Part shown: positions 38,856 through 47,879 of the stretch, piece after piece
Position numbering within the stretch: position 1 is the stretch's first letter
Layout of the letters: each line of letters starts with the position of its first letter
Assembly: GCF_000428125.1 (NCBI RefSeq)
Contig: NZ_ATZI01000009.1
Coordinates: 59,959-123,958 of the forward strand
Origin: Bacteroides graminisolvens DSM 19988 = JCM 15093
GTDB taxonomy: Bacteria > Bacteroidota > Bacteroidia > Bacteroidales > Bacteroidaceae
Direction: 5' to 3'
DNA: 64,000 bases
Program-made: the position numbers and the translations under genes
Notes under the pieces: generated by a model
Seen by the model: only the letters and a program-made list of their open reading frames with translations
Databases searched by the model: none
What the model was told of the DNA's origin: nothing

Positions 38856-40001
38856 TTATTTGCTTTCTTCTTTAATGGTACAAATACTCACACGATTCCA
38901 GTCCGGATCCGAATACATATTGCCCACTCCCTCACCTTGTGCAAGAATGCGTTCGCTACTTATTCCATATTTCTTTATCAGCATATTTTTCACGGCATAA
39001 GCCCTTGCCAAAGCCAGTCGCTCATTCAGTTCAAGAGCACCTTCCGGAGAGGCAAAACCCTTGATTACCACTTTTGCTTCATTATGTCTCTTCATATACA
39101 TACCAATTCTTTCCACATTGGGTAGTTGAGAATTGTCGATGGTTGACTTTCCCTGACGGAAAGACACTACAGACTCCAGCATTCGGGTTGAAGAAGTCTC
39201 TATCACCTGCTGAATCACCGGTTTCTTGTTAAGGCATTCATCCAACAACACGCTTAGCTCCCTGTTCTTTGAATGCAAAGATGCTTGTTGGTTTCTTTCA
39301 GCATTCAGATTGCTACGCAAATCATTGATGTCACCGTTCAACGCATCTATTTCCGCCTGATTATACGGTTTGGCATGGCCAAAATAACGTTTCCCATTGC
39401 TGTTTTTAAAATGATAAATCAGTCCGGCCGTCAATTCCACTTGAGCATTATTGGCATTGAAGCGACTTTTATGCGCATTAAAATCGCCATCCATATCATA
39501 CACCAACCCCGGTTTCAGGGCGAAAGTCCACGCTTTAGCTTCACCAAGGTTAAAATTAAAATTCATACCCACTTTGGTTGACCAGCTATTATCATCACCG
39601 TCTCCATTTACAAAAGAATGCATCCATCCCGTACCAAGTACCCCTTCCATTTCGAAAGTACGCGGTTCACCCGGGTAACCACCCAGTAAATTCATCAGAT
39701 TCACTTTACCTAACAGACTCACATTCGACGCATCAAAAGCCGTTTTACTTTCACTAACATTCATATAGCCCATACCTTCAACTCCCAGTCCGAATACCGG
39801 AGTTAACTGTTTGGAAAGCTCCACCCCCATAGCCGGTCGCATGTTCTTCACAAAAGCGCTATGCTTAAAAGGAGTTACCGCGCCTCCGCGCACACCCAGT
39901 GACCAATTATCACGCGTTCCGTTCCCGTCGAGCAATGACTGACTATTCATCCCTAAAAAGGGAATAGTTAACAAAAAAACAAATAAAAAATTCTTTTTCA
40001 T
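38856..40001 (-). CDS. OmpA-family outer membrane protein
   Basis: 381 residues with a signal peptide (ends MNSQ). A barrel domain occupies about 30-215 (NWSLGVRGGAVTPF, VELTAGLIYHF). A heptad-like linker follows (YNQAEIDALNGDINDLRSNLNAERNQ). The C-terminal OmpA-like domain at about 262-380 has VVSFRQGKSTIDNSQ, IKGFASPEGALELNERLALARAYAVK and RVSICTIKE. It would span the outer membrane and contact peptidoglycan. It is a single gene with its own terminator. A frameshifted and internally deleted paralogue, sharing the GHAKPY.QAEID.LNG linker and the GVGNM C-terminus, lies at 60558-61060. Confidence 0.9.
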   Translation of the reverse strand: MKKNFLFVFLLTIPFLGMNSQSLLDGNGTRDNWSLGVRGGAVTPFKHSAFVKNMRPAMGVELSKQLTPVFGLGVEGMGYMNVSESKTAFDASNVSLLGKVNLMNLLGGYPGEPRTFEMEGVLGTGWMHSFVNGDGDDNSWSTKVGMNFNFNLGEAKAWTFALKPGLVYDMDGDFNAHKSRFNANNAQVELTAGLIYHFKNSNGKRYFGHAKPYNQAEIDALNGDINDLRSNLNAERNQQASLHSKNRELSVLLDECLNKKPVIQQVIETSSTRMLESVVSFRQGKSTIDNSQLPNVERIGMYMKRHNEAKVVIKGFASPEGALELNERLALARAYAVKNMLIKKYGISSERILAQGEGVGNMYSDPDWNRVSICTIKEESK

Positions 40002-40335
40002 AAAATTAAGAATTTAGTGTATCATAGTTAGAACAAAGCATTGTTAACTATAGTTGCAAAAAGTAGCGATAAAAAGTTATTTACCAAAAACATTATACAA
40101 TTTTTACCAATAAGACCATTTGTTAACCTTGTTGAAGTACGCATATCGTCTGTTTGAGGTATCCGTTCATTTTCCCCGACGTGTGTCATATCAAGCATAC
40201 TTGCCGCCTTTAAGCCTGTTTAGATACCTAAAAAACAAAAGGCTTGCTCGGTTTAAAAGAAGCATTAACCACCCATTATAAGTTGCAAAATTACTCAAGT
40301 CAAGTTTCATTATTTTCCCTTTCTTCTCACTTAGA
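40002..40335. other. Gap with no intact gene
   Basis: About 330 bases between the OmpA-family gene start and the truncated hydrolase. No frame longer than a few dozen codons looks real. It may contain the scar of the event that removed the 3' half of the choloylglycine hydrolase gene, but I recognise no insertion sequence end. Confidence 0.4.
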
Positions 40336-40911
40336 TCAAAGCCCTTCAAATCTACCCAGCTTACCGTTTATGTCTTCAAAGATGGCATTATCACCATCCG
40401 CATCGGATAAAGACAGATGCAAAGTCGTAAACTTATCTGTTCCGGGAATATAATCACTGACTACCAAGAACGGTTCATTCTTCATGTAACCGACGGCCTC
40501 TTTCACAGTAGCAAAATTATCTAACATATATTGCGCCCAGAGTGAAATGGCCAAACCCTGCTTTCCTCCTTGCGGATCGAAACGAGGATACTCCGATTCT
40601 GCCAACCATAACACATTCGCTACCAACCCCTTTTCACTCATACCATCTGCAGTAGCAATATCCCAGGCACTGGCAATAACACTGCCATACCTCGACGTCC
40701 ACTTTACAGACAGCGACCCCACCTGTCCGTCTCTACTTATACCTCTGGGAAAAACCCACAGATTGGCATCAATCTCAGTTTTCCAATCCATAGAACGAGC
40801 AGTCAGCACAGTGTTATGTGGACCTTTATATACCACACGCGTACAAGCTTCACTTTGATTAGCAACACTAACAATCCCTGCAAGAAAAAGTAAAAAATAA
40901 ATTCTTTTCAT
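40336..40911 (-). pseudogene. Truncated choloylglycine hydrolase / penicillin V acylase-type gene
   Basis: 191 residues with a signal peptide ending before Cys23 (SEACTRVVY). Cys23 would become the N-terminal nucleophile after cleavage, as in Ntn-hydrolases of the bile-salt-hydrolase family. Arg39 and Asp42 stand 16 and 19 residues after the Cys, as in bile salt hydrolases. Full-length members run to about 330-360 residues. This one departs from the family after GDNAIFEDINGKL and stops ten residues later, so the later active-site Asn and Arg are missing. I read it as a 3'-truncated gene. A short functional variant is unlikely. Typical activity would be amide hydrolysis of conjugated bile acids or penicillin V. 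Confidence 0.75.
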
Positions 40912-41088
40912 AATGACTTACGTTTAAGAGTTAACCTATACAATGTAACAAGCCAAGCGTTTAGTTTTTCAAACAATGTTGCTGATTGAAATTGATTCAA
41001 TCGTAATAATAAAGGAGATAATAATAAATCCTTCGGATCACTGTCCCGTGGCTGTGCAAGTGGTGTTGTAAAAGTAAACACTACACAG

Positions 41089-42189
41089 TTATATTTTCAA
41101 AAAAACCTTCTGTTTGTATAAGAAATAAAGAAAGAGCCAGCAAACCGATACGTAACCCAGACTAAGAATCAATGCAAATACTTCTTTTTCGAAAAGAGAA
41201 GCCAAACCGCCTATAAAATAATGGGCTATTCCGCCAAAATCAATGATACATTGCCCCAGGTAAATAATCAATGAATTGACTCCGATCACCCGGAAAAAGA
41301 AAGCCCATTTTTTATACCCTCTGATGTCGATCAGCCAATAGAATAAGAGCAAAAAGACCAACGCGATACCTCCACTGATTAGGGTAAACGAGCCCGACCA
41401 CAATGATTTATTAATCGGTTCAAACAAGCTCCATATCATTCCCAAAGACAACAATAAGCTTCCGTAAATAGCTAATGTTCCGCAAATGAGGCTTCCCGTA
41501 TACCCCTTTTTATTTAGCAGCACTTCCCCTGTTGCCATACCCAGCAGAGCTGTCGATACAGCAGGAATAATACCCAATAACCCTTCAGGGTCAAAATCAC
41601 CCCCATACAGTTTACCGGGAAGGAACATTCTATCCATCCAGCCTACAACAGAGCCCCGGGCAGAGTATATATCTGTTCCCGGCAAAGCATCAGGAGCAAG
41701 TATAGTTCCTATCATCAAACTATACAGCAATAAAATAGCCAATGGCAATAGCAAACGAATTTTCCTGTTTGACACATGCATCACGATCAGCGCTGCAAAC
41801 ATCCAGGCCAGTCCGATCCGTCCCAGCACACTGGCGTAACGCATGTTGTCGAAATCAAAAGCAAGTAATCCGTTGTAAACACAACCCAGCAAAATCATCC
41901 AGCAGGTTCTTACCCAAATATGCTTATATATTCGCCGGTTTGTTTCTCCGTTCTCCCTCCGCTTTGCCAAAGACAGCGAGAAAGAACAGCCTGCTATAAA
42001 CAAGAACGTAGGAAAAACAAGGTCCATTATAGTCAGCCCGTGCCACTCGGCATGATGCATCTCATGCGAAGCCCATACCAGTAAATCGCCACCCCATAGT
42101 TGCTTCAAAGCTTCTATAATGCCGGGAGCTCCCATAATCCATAACATATCAAACCCGCGCAGGGCATCCAGTGATTCCAATCTCTTCAT
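41089..42189 (-). CDS. DUF5009 / HGSNAT-like membrane acetyltransferase
   Basis: 366 residues from ATG 42189 (MKRLESLDALRGFDML), 10 bp after the stop of the SASA/beta-helix gene; a longer form would start inside that gene. About ten membrane segments. The motif HAEWHGLTIMDLVFPTFLFIAG matches the signature around the catalytic His of heparan-alpha-glucosaminide N-acetyltransferase. That enzyme carries acetyl from cytosolic acetyl-CoA across the membrane onto a sugar amine or hydroxyl. It is the last gene of the SusC-SusD operon, so its acceptor is probably a sugar from the same glycan in the periplasm. Such genes recur in Bacteroides glycan loci, but their substrate is unproven. Confidence 0.85.
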   Translation of the reverse strand: MKRLESLDALRGFDMLWIMGAPGIIEALKQLWGGDLLVWASHEMHHAEWHGLTIMDLVFPTFLFIAGCSFSLSLAKRRENGETNRRIYKHIWVRTCWMILLGCVYNGLLAFDFDNMRYASVLGRIGLAWMFAALIVMHVSNRKIRLLLPLAILLLYSLMIGTILAPDALPGTDIYSARGSVVGWMDRMFLPGKLYGGDFDPEGLLGIIPAVSTALLGMATGEVLLNKKGYTGSLICGTLAIYGSLLLSLGMIWSLFEPINKSLWSGSFTLISGGIALVFLLLFYWLIDIRGYKKWAFFFRVIGVNSLIIYLGQCIIDFGGIAHYFIGGLASLFEKEVFALILSLGYVSVCWLFLYFLYKQKVFLKI

Positions 42190-42199
42190 ATCACACAAC

Positions 42200-45121
42200 T
42201 CATTTACATGCCCCCATCGTATAAGTAGCAGGCATACAACCGTTAAAGTTCTGATCAGGCATACGGATCCCAAATTCTTTTTTCAAATCCAGCCCTTTAT
42301 AGCGTAAGGGTGAATCTTCAGCCAGGCAATAAGCATCGTATTCGTGCAAAAGGGTAGGGTCAGTCAACACCGTTTTTCCAGGTCTTTTAAAGATCGGTTT
42401 AACATTCAGTCCCACTATTTTCCCTTTCCATAACTCCTGTCCGGTCGCTTCAGCCCACTGTTCAAAATTCAGAGTTCCCCCCATATTAAAGCCCGTGCCG
42501 CTAAGCAAACTAAACCAATTATTTCCAATGAAATGACCTGAAACGGGAGCCTCTTTATTCAGATCATCTCTTCCTACAAATATATTGTTATAATAAAAGA
42601 AGTTTTTATTATTGCTCTTTTTCTCAAAACACATGGCACCTCCCCTTTCGTTGTAAATCGTGTTGTTATAAATATAGCAGTCCTTTAACTCCTCAGGATC
42701 CTCCGAATTGTTCCATACAAAAATCCCTCCCATACCGTTCGACACATTTCCATCGTTTTCACTGATACAATAACGCACCACGTTGTTATACCACAAACTA
42801 GCACCTTTGTATTGAAACAAACTATATCCTGCTCCTTCGTTCTCATAAGAAAGACAGTATTGAATGGTTGAATTAGTCACTCCCCCGTCAAAGTCATACC
42901 CTCCTCCGTCCTGACCTCCTTTAGACGTTTTGTTGCGATACGATATGCAATACTGAATAAGTATGCTATCCGCCTCAAAGGCCCATATCCCAACCGGACC
43001 GTTTCCTATACGCGGCATATCCCAGCCATTGTTTGTGGCCACACAATATTCAATAGTCACCTTTTTGCAACGCCCTACAACGATGCCATTCCCGCTATGA
43101 TTATCCATATTGGTCGGATCACCCGGATTGTTTACCGCCTTGCAATGACTGATCAGCACATCATACGCAGCATCTTTCCGACCCGATTCACCCGAGACCT
43201 GAATCCCGGCATAACCGTTATCATGCGCATAAACACGCTCCGCCACCACCTGAGAACAACAATAAATTTCCAGTCCGGACTTCTGATACCCTTCTATCTC
43301 CACATCTGCCACATCCATGCAGCGACTATTCGACAGGCATACCCCCTCTTTGGTATTCCCTTTTTTACGACCACTGCCTACAAAATGCAGATTCTCAATC
43401 TTTATGTATTCAGAATCGTAAACTAACAGTCCCGTTTTATTGCCCGACGCAATGGTCGCTTTCGCATTCCCCCAAGAAGAAATAACAATAGGATTTTCCC
43501 GAGTCCCCGCACGTAACGAATGAATATAAAGACTCGTATCAAAACGCTCTCCTCCCATAAAATACACCGTATCACCGGCATTCAACTTCGATAATACCAC
43601 CGAATCGAGTGCAGCAAACGGCTTCCTTATGGAACCGTCATTTTTAGGGCTCCCCTTGCGACTGATATAATAAGCTCTTCCCGAATCGTTATCTGTTTTA
43701 AAAGAAGAAACGGGCAATCCTCCCGTACCAAAGAGTTCCCCTTTTACATAATTACGAAAGGCATAACGCACGGCTACCGGCTTCTCCACCCATTTTGACG
43801 TACACACCACCGTTCCGTTATTTTCGTCAATATACGCCTCTGCTTTTTGAAAAACCTTATTATCACCCGCTATTTCAAACAATTCCAGCGGTTTACCGTA
43901 CGACGTAATTCCGTTGTACTGTTTGGTAAAATGAACAATGGCTTTGTTGCCCTCAATCTCTAATTTTTCATATTCAGGACTCTCCGCCTCAAAACCTTTG
44001 AATCCGTATATTTTTGATAAAGCCAGCAACCCCAGCCGTTGTCCGACTTCTTCTTTGCGTGAAGGATGAATCACATACTCCTCACCTGCATCCAGCAACA
44101 CCGCCATGGCACTATGCGGTATCAACTTCATACACATCCGTTGGGCCTCACGCTGATAAGCAGATATTTCGGGCCATTGCGGCGTAAAAAAATTCCAGCA
44201 CTTATATTCATACGGAGCTATCTGAACATAATAAAACGGAAAATCTCCCCTGTTCCATCTTTTTCTATATTGTGCCACCATCGAAGCCACTGAATGCGCA
44301 TATCGGGGTACATTAAAAATATTCGATTCTCCCTGATACCATAACATACCTTTGATGGCATACCCCACTATCGGATGAATCATCGCATTAAACAATGCCG
44401 TTGGCGTATTAGCCTCATTCGGTACCGGTTCATCGCTTGCACCGGGCACCGGAATATCCTTAAACTGCCTGCAAGCCTGTGCATCCATCCACGCTTCAAC
44501 GGACGATCCGCCGTAGCTGGCATTGATAATACCAATGGGTATTCCAACATGCTTATTGATGAAATCGGCAAAAAACCACGCCACGGCGGAACAGTCGCCC
44601 GTATCTTGAAGCGAAGCCTTCTTCCATTCGCCCCGAAAATCCTCCTGAGGCTTATATGCTCCTTTGGCTGCTATGTTGATAAAACGAATCTGCTTCCCCA
44701 CAGAGTTTAGTATGGCCTCATTCGATCCGCATACCGGCTGACAGTAATACCCTTTTAGCGGCATGCTCATATTCGACTGTCCGCTACACAACCACACGTC
44801 CCCAATCAGCACATTGTTCAGAACAATTGCCTCTTTACCGCACACAATACGCATTTCGTATGCAACGGCCGAAGCTTTGGGCGTTAATATGTTAACCTTC
44901 CAGTTCCCGTCAGGAGACGGAGATACCTTGTAACAACTATCGTTCCACGAAGTAGTGATCACCACCTCTTTTCCGGCCTGTGCCTTGCCCCATATCGGTA
45001 CGCTACATTCCCGCTGAAGCACCATATCATTGCTAAATATACCGGCTACACGTAACTCTTTAGCCTGTGCTACCAGGCAAATGGCCATATTCAGCATCCA
45101 TATCCAAACTCTTTTCTTCAT
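42200..45121 (-). CDS. Fusion of SASA acetylesterase and parallel beta-helix domain
   Basis: 973 residues from ATG 45121; ATG 45139, overlapping the GH35 stop, gives six more. Signal peptide (ends VAQA). The N-terminal module, up to about 490, is a complete SASA-type esterase: LCSGQSNMSMP with Ser116, GMLWYQGESN, VIHPSRKEEVG, VAVRYAFRNY. A short linker leads to a right-handed parallel beta-helix at about 495-973. That begins AYYISRKGSPKNDGSIRKPFAALDSV and has many N-rich rungs (YIYNNTIYNERGG, YYNNIFVGR). Beta-helix proteins with this opening include lyases and glycosidases such as GH141; no catalytic residues can be assigned here. It could deacetylate and cleave the same chain. Neighbours: GH35 upstream, acyltransferase downstream. 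Confidence 0.82.
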   Translation of the reverse strand: MKKRVWIWMLNMAICLVAQAKELRVAGIFSNDMVLQRECSVPIWGKAQAGKEVVITTSWNDSCYKVSPSPDGNWKVNILTPKASAVAYEMRIVCGKEAIVLNNVLIGDVWLCSGQSNMSMPLKGYYCQPVCGSNEAILNSVGKQIRFINIAAKGAYKPQEDFRGEWKKASLQDTGDCSAVAWFFADFINKHVGIPIGIINASYGGSSVEAWMDAQACRQFKDIPVPGASDEPVPNEANTPTALFNAMIHPIVGYAIKGMLWYQGESNIFNVPRYAHSVASMVAQYRKRWNRGDFPFYYVQIAPYEYKCWNFFTPQWPEISAYQREAQRMCMKLIPHSAMAVLLDAGEEYVIHPSRKEEVGQRLGLLALSKIYGFKGFEAESPEYEKLEIEGNKAIVHFTKQYNGITSYGKPLELFEIAGDNKVFQKAEAYIDENNGTVVCTSKWVEKPVAVRYAFRNYVKGELFGTGGLPVSSFKTDNDSGRAYYISRKGSPKNDGSIRKPFAALDSVVLSKLNAGDTVYFMGGERFDTSLYIHSLRAGTRENPIVISSWGNAKATIASGNKTGLLVYDSEYIKIENLHFVGSGRKKGNTKEGVCLSNSRCMDVADVEIEGYQKSGLEIYCCSQVVAERVYAHDNGYAGIQVSGESGRKDAAYDVLISHCKAVNNPGDPTNMDNHSGNGIVVGRCKKVTIEYCVATNNGWDMPRIGNGPVGIWAFEADSILIQYCISYRNKTSKGGQDGGGYDFDGGVTNSTIQYCLSYENEGAGYSLFQYKGASLWYNNVVRYCISENDGNVSNGMGGIFVWNNSEDPEELKDCYIYNNTIYNERGGAMCFEKKSNNKNFFYYNNIFVGRDDLNKEAPVSGHFIGNNWFSLLSGTGFNMGGTLNFEQWAEATGQELWKGKIVGLNVKPIFKRPGKTVLTDPTLLHEYDAYCLAEDSPLRYKGLDLKKEFGIRMPDQNFNGCMPATYTMGACK

Positions 45122-45131
45122 TTTACTCGTA

Positions 45132-47879
45132 TCATTCATTTAACACCATCCTGTATTCAGGTATTATCTTACATCTCTTCACAAAAGCACGATCGTACTC
45201 GTCCGCCCCGGGAGGTACATCAAAAAACACTTTCGTATCCCTGCTCAGCGGATACACCACCAGCCTCATGTTTTTTCCCAAAGGAGAAATGGATAAACGG
45301 TTCAACCCGATCTGCCAAGGCACATTCGCATTAAAATCATCGGCCAGAAGCCTGTAATCAGCATACAACTCAGCTCTGTCGCCTGCATAGCTTATGTGCA
45401 GATACAAGTTACTCAACCCATCAAGCTGATCAAAAGCCACCGGCAACTCCCATTCTTTGAATCCTTCGTATTCGATGGATCCGGAATACAACGGAGGTTC
45501 CACTACCCGGGGGGCAACAGGGCGGTCATAAGCCCGCATGGTTGACGGATTCGTGTACATATCCGTTGTAAGCCAAGATTCATCGGTTAAAAAATCAACA
45601 ACATCATCATTCTCATATTCCACAATCAATCTCGCTGCCATCTTTTTCTCTCCTATCACATAGGGGAACGACAGGAACAGTTTGTTTTCATCTTTTCGAA
45701 CGTAACCTGTCAAATCAATGACATTCAGGCATCCCGGGGTAACCGGCTGGTTCACCCATCGTTCATTCACATTCAGTTCACAACCCTCTTCGGGATAGAT
45801 GAAAAGCGTCGCCTTTTTCACGGCCGACGAGTTATTCAGGCTAAACTCCTTAAAGAAGAAACGGTGGTAACGTTGTCTATTTGCTTCAATCGTTTTGAAG
45901 TTAGCCGTTTCCAGCCACCGGGTCCCCGTCAGTATGCTTCGTTTGGTAAGCGCCAACTGAGCATCCTTAGCCTGTGTAGTCACCTCCCTTTTATCAAACA
46001 CCCCCGTGGCAGCATTCCATTGATAAACAGTTGCTTTATTCTGATTGGAAAGCACATATACACTATCCGCAGACGCATACAGATTGGCCGTGGTAATATA
46101 CAGATTCGTACCCCTTCCTGTCTTGGTCAGCCAGGCATTATCCGCATCCTCTTCCGCCAGCACCACCAGCGTCACCCGGTCACCTTGTGCCGATTGAAGC
46201 CGAATGCGACAATTCTTTCCCGGTTCCATACCGGTAATAATCGTACAGTCGGGTGTATGCCGTGTTTGAAAAGCCCCCGGTTCCACAGTGGCATCCTTTA
46301 CAGCTATTTCAACAGGAATCCGTTTGTTTTGAAACAGAACATACGTATCACCTATGCGCGTTAATAACTGAGCAGTAGCATATTTCAAGGTCATACCCTT
46401 CATCGCCAGGTTAAAAGGCCAGATAAAAACAGTGCTATCCTCCACACAGAACGCCTTGGAAGGAAACTGCAAACGTTCATTGTCGAGCCCGATGGAAAAC
46501 CTCACCTCTTTTCTGGTAGGTTGTGGAAAATACCTGCCATAATTTATCCCAAACAGAAAGCCCGATTTATTATCCGTTCTCACGGCCACCTGCATCTCAT
46601 TTTCCCCTCCCTTATACACAACCGGCAACATCGGAGCCAGTTGTTCTCCGAAAGCATTGGTAAACAGATGCAGCTTTTTAACCTGTTTGTAACTCGCTGC
46701 TATCTCGCCCGACTCCTTGATGGCCGCCTGAAAATCGTATGACCTGGCCGGCACACGGCTCCAATATCCGGTTTGCTGCTGCTCCTCCTCGTTCGAGAAG
46801 AGCTCACCTCTCACCTGCGTGCCCCCGGCAAACATATAATACCCCAGCAAGTTACTTCCCGATCCCAGCTTAGCCGTAAGCATCCCCAAGCCATCCAACG
46901 CACCAATACGCAACCTTCTGTGATACGTATTCTGAACACCGACTCCCATCTCACAGGTAAAATAAGGATAGTCCTCATAAGTCATATACTCGTCACGCCC
47001 GCTAATCTGCTCGTTGCCTATATTTTTATTATCCCGGAACGAGTCAAACTGAAAATTACCTGGTTGAAATTCTTTCCCTACATGTTCCGCCCACGGAGCA
47101 TCCGCATATCCTCCCCACAGCGGAATAAACTCGTAAGGAGGAACCGAACCGCCTCCCCATCCGGTAACCGTATATAAAGGAACATCTCCTCCCAGCTGCA
47201 TCACTGTCTGCTTCAGCCAAGTCATGTGCGCCTCCCCTTCCTTGGCAAACCAATATTCATTTTCCAGCTGCAAACCGATTATATTACCGCCATCTTTGTA
47301 GTACAGCCCCTTAAACTGATTCAGTAACTGAGTAAAATATCGCTTTACATACATCTGATACACCACATCATTGGAGCGGTCTTTGATGAACTTCTTCTTC
47401 AATATCCAGTCGGGTGTCCCCCCGTTACGAGCTTCACCGTGTGCCCAGGGACCTATCCGCGGGTAGCATAACATGCCATGCTTTGCACACAATTTAATAA
47501 ACGCGCGAATATCTTTATCGCCGCTCCAGTTAAATTGTCCTTCTATCTCCTCGTGCTGATTCCAGAATAAATAAGTAGAAATGATATTCACCCCGCACGC
47601 CTTCATTTTAAGGATATAATCCTCCCACATATCGCGATTCACTCTCGAGAAATGGAGTTCCCCCATAATGGGCAGGCAAGGTTTCCCACCCAACGTAAGA
47701 TACAAACTGTTGGGAACAATTTCTTTTCCGGTCGGACCGGCGTTTCCCATTTTCAAGTGCCCGTAACGGGGTTGTCTCATCACGTTACGCGCATCTATTA
47801 CAAACGTCTGCGCTTTCACTCCGTAACCAATCGCCATCAACAGCAGAAAGGCACCATAACATAGCCCATACTTTCTCAT
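45132..47879 (-). CDS. GH35 beta-galactosidase-type enzyme
   Basis: 915 residues with a signal peptide (ends VKAQ). The GH35 barrel is clear: LPIMGELHFSRVNRDMWEDYILKMKACGVNIIS-type opening (positions about 68-100), ARIGPWAHGE-like block, acid/base Glu208 in QLENEYW and nucleophile Glu310 in FTCEMGVG. Several beta-sandwich domains follow, with a galactose-binding-like jelly roll near residues 670-900. It is longer than minimal GH35 enzymes because of these. It removes terminal beta-galactose. Its ATG overlaps the stop of the GH43 gene by 4 bp (ATGA), implying translational coupling. With GH43 and GH2 it points to a galactan-type substrate. Confidence 0.9.
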   Translation of the reverse strand: MRKYGLCYGAFLLLMAIGYGVKAQTFVIDARNVMRQPRYGHLKMGNAGPTGKEIVPNSLYLTLGGKPCLPIMGELHFSRVNRDMWEDYILKMKACGVNIISTYLFWNQHEEIEGQFNWSGDKDIRAFIKLCAKHGMLCYPRIGPWAHGEARNGGTPDWILKKKFIKDRSNDVVYQMYVKRYFTQLLNQFKGLYYKDGGNIIGLQLENEYWFAKEGEAHMTWLKQTVMQLGGDVPLYTVTGWGGGSVPPYEFIPLWGGYADAPWAEHVGKEFQPGNFQFDSFRDNKNIGNEQISGRDEYMTYEDYPYFTCEMGVGVQNTYHRRLRIGALDGLGMLTAKLGSGSNLLGYYMFAGGTQVRGELFSNEEEQQQTGYWSRVPARSYDFQAAIKESGEIAASYKQVKKLHLFTNAFGEQLAPMLPVVYKGGENEMQVAVRTDNKSGFLFGINYGRYFPQPTRKEVRFSIGLDNERLQFPSKAFCVEDSTVFIWPFNLAMKGMTLKYATAQLLTRIGDTYVLFQNKRIPVEIAVKDATVEPGAFQTRHTPDCTIITGMEPGKNCRIRLQSAQGDRVTLVVLAEEDADNAWLTKTGRGTNLYITTANLYASADSVYVLSNQNKATVYQWNAATGVFDKREVTTQAKDAQLALTKRSILTGTRWLETANFKTIEANRQRYHRFFFKEFSLNNSSAVKKATLFIYPEEGCELNVNERWVNQPVTPGCLNVIDLTGYVRKDENKLFLSFPYVIGEKKMAARLIVEYENDDVVDFLTDESWLTTDMYTNPSTMRAYDRPVAPRVVEPPLYSGSIEYEGFKEWELPVAFDQLDGLSNLYLHISYAGDRAELYADYRLLADDFNANVPWQIGLNRLSISPLGKNMRLVVYPLSRDTKVFFDVPPGADEYDRAFVKRCKIIPEYRMVLNE

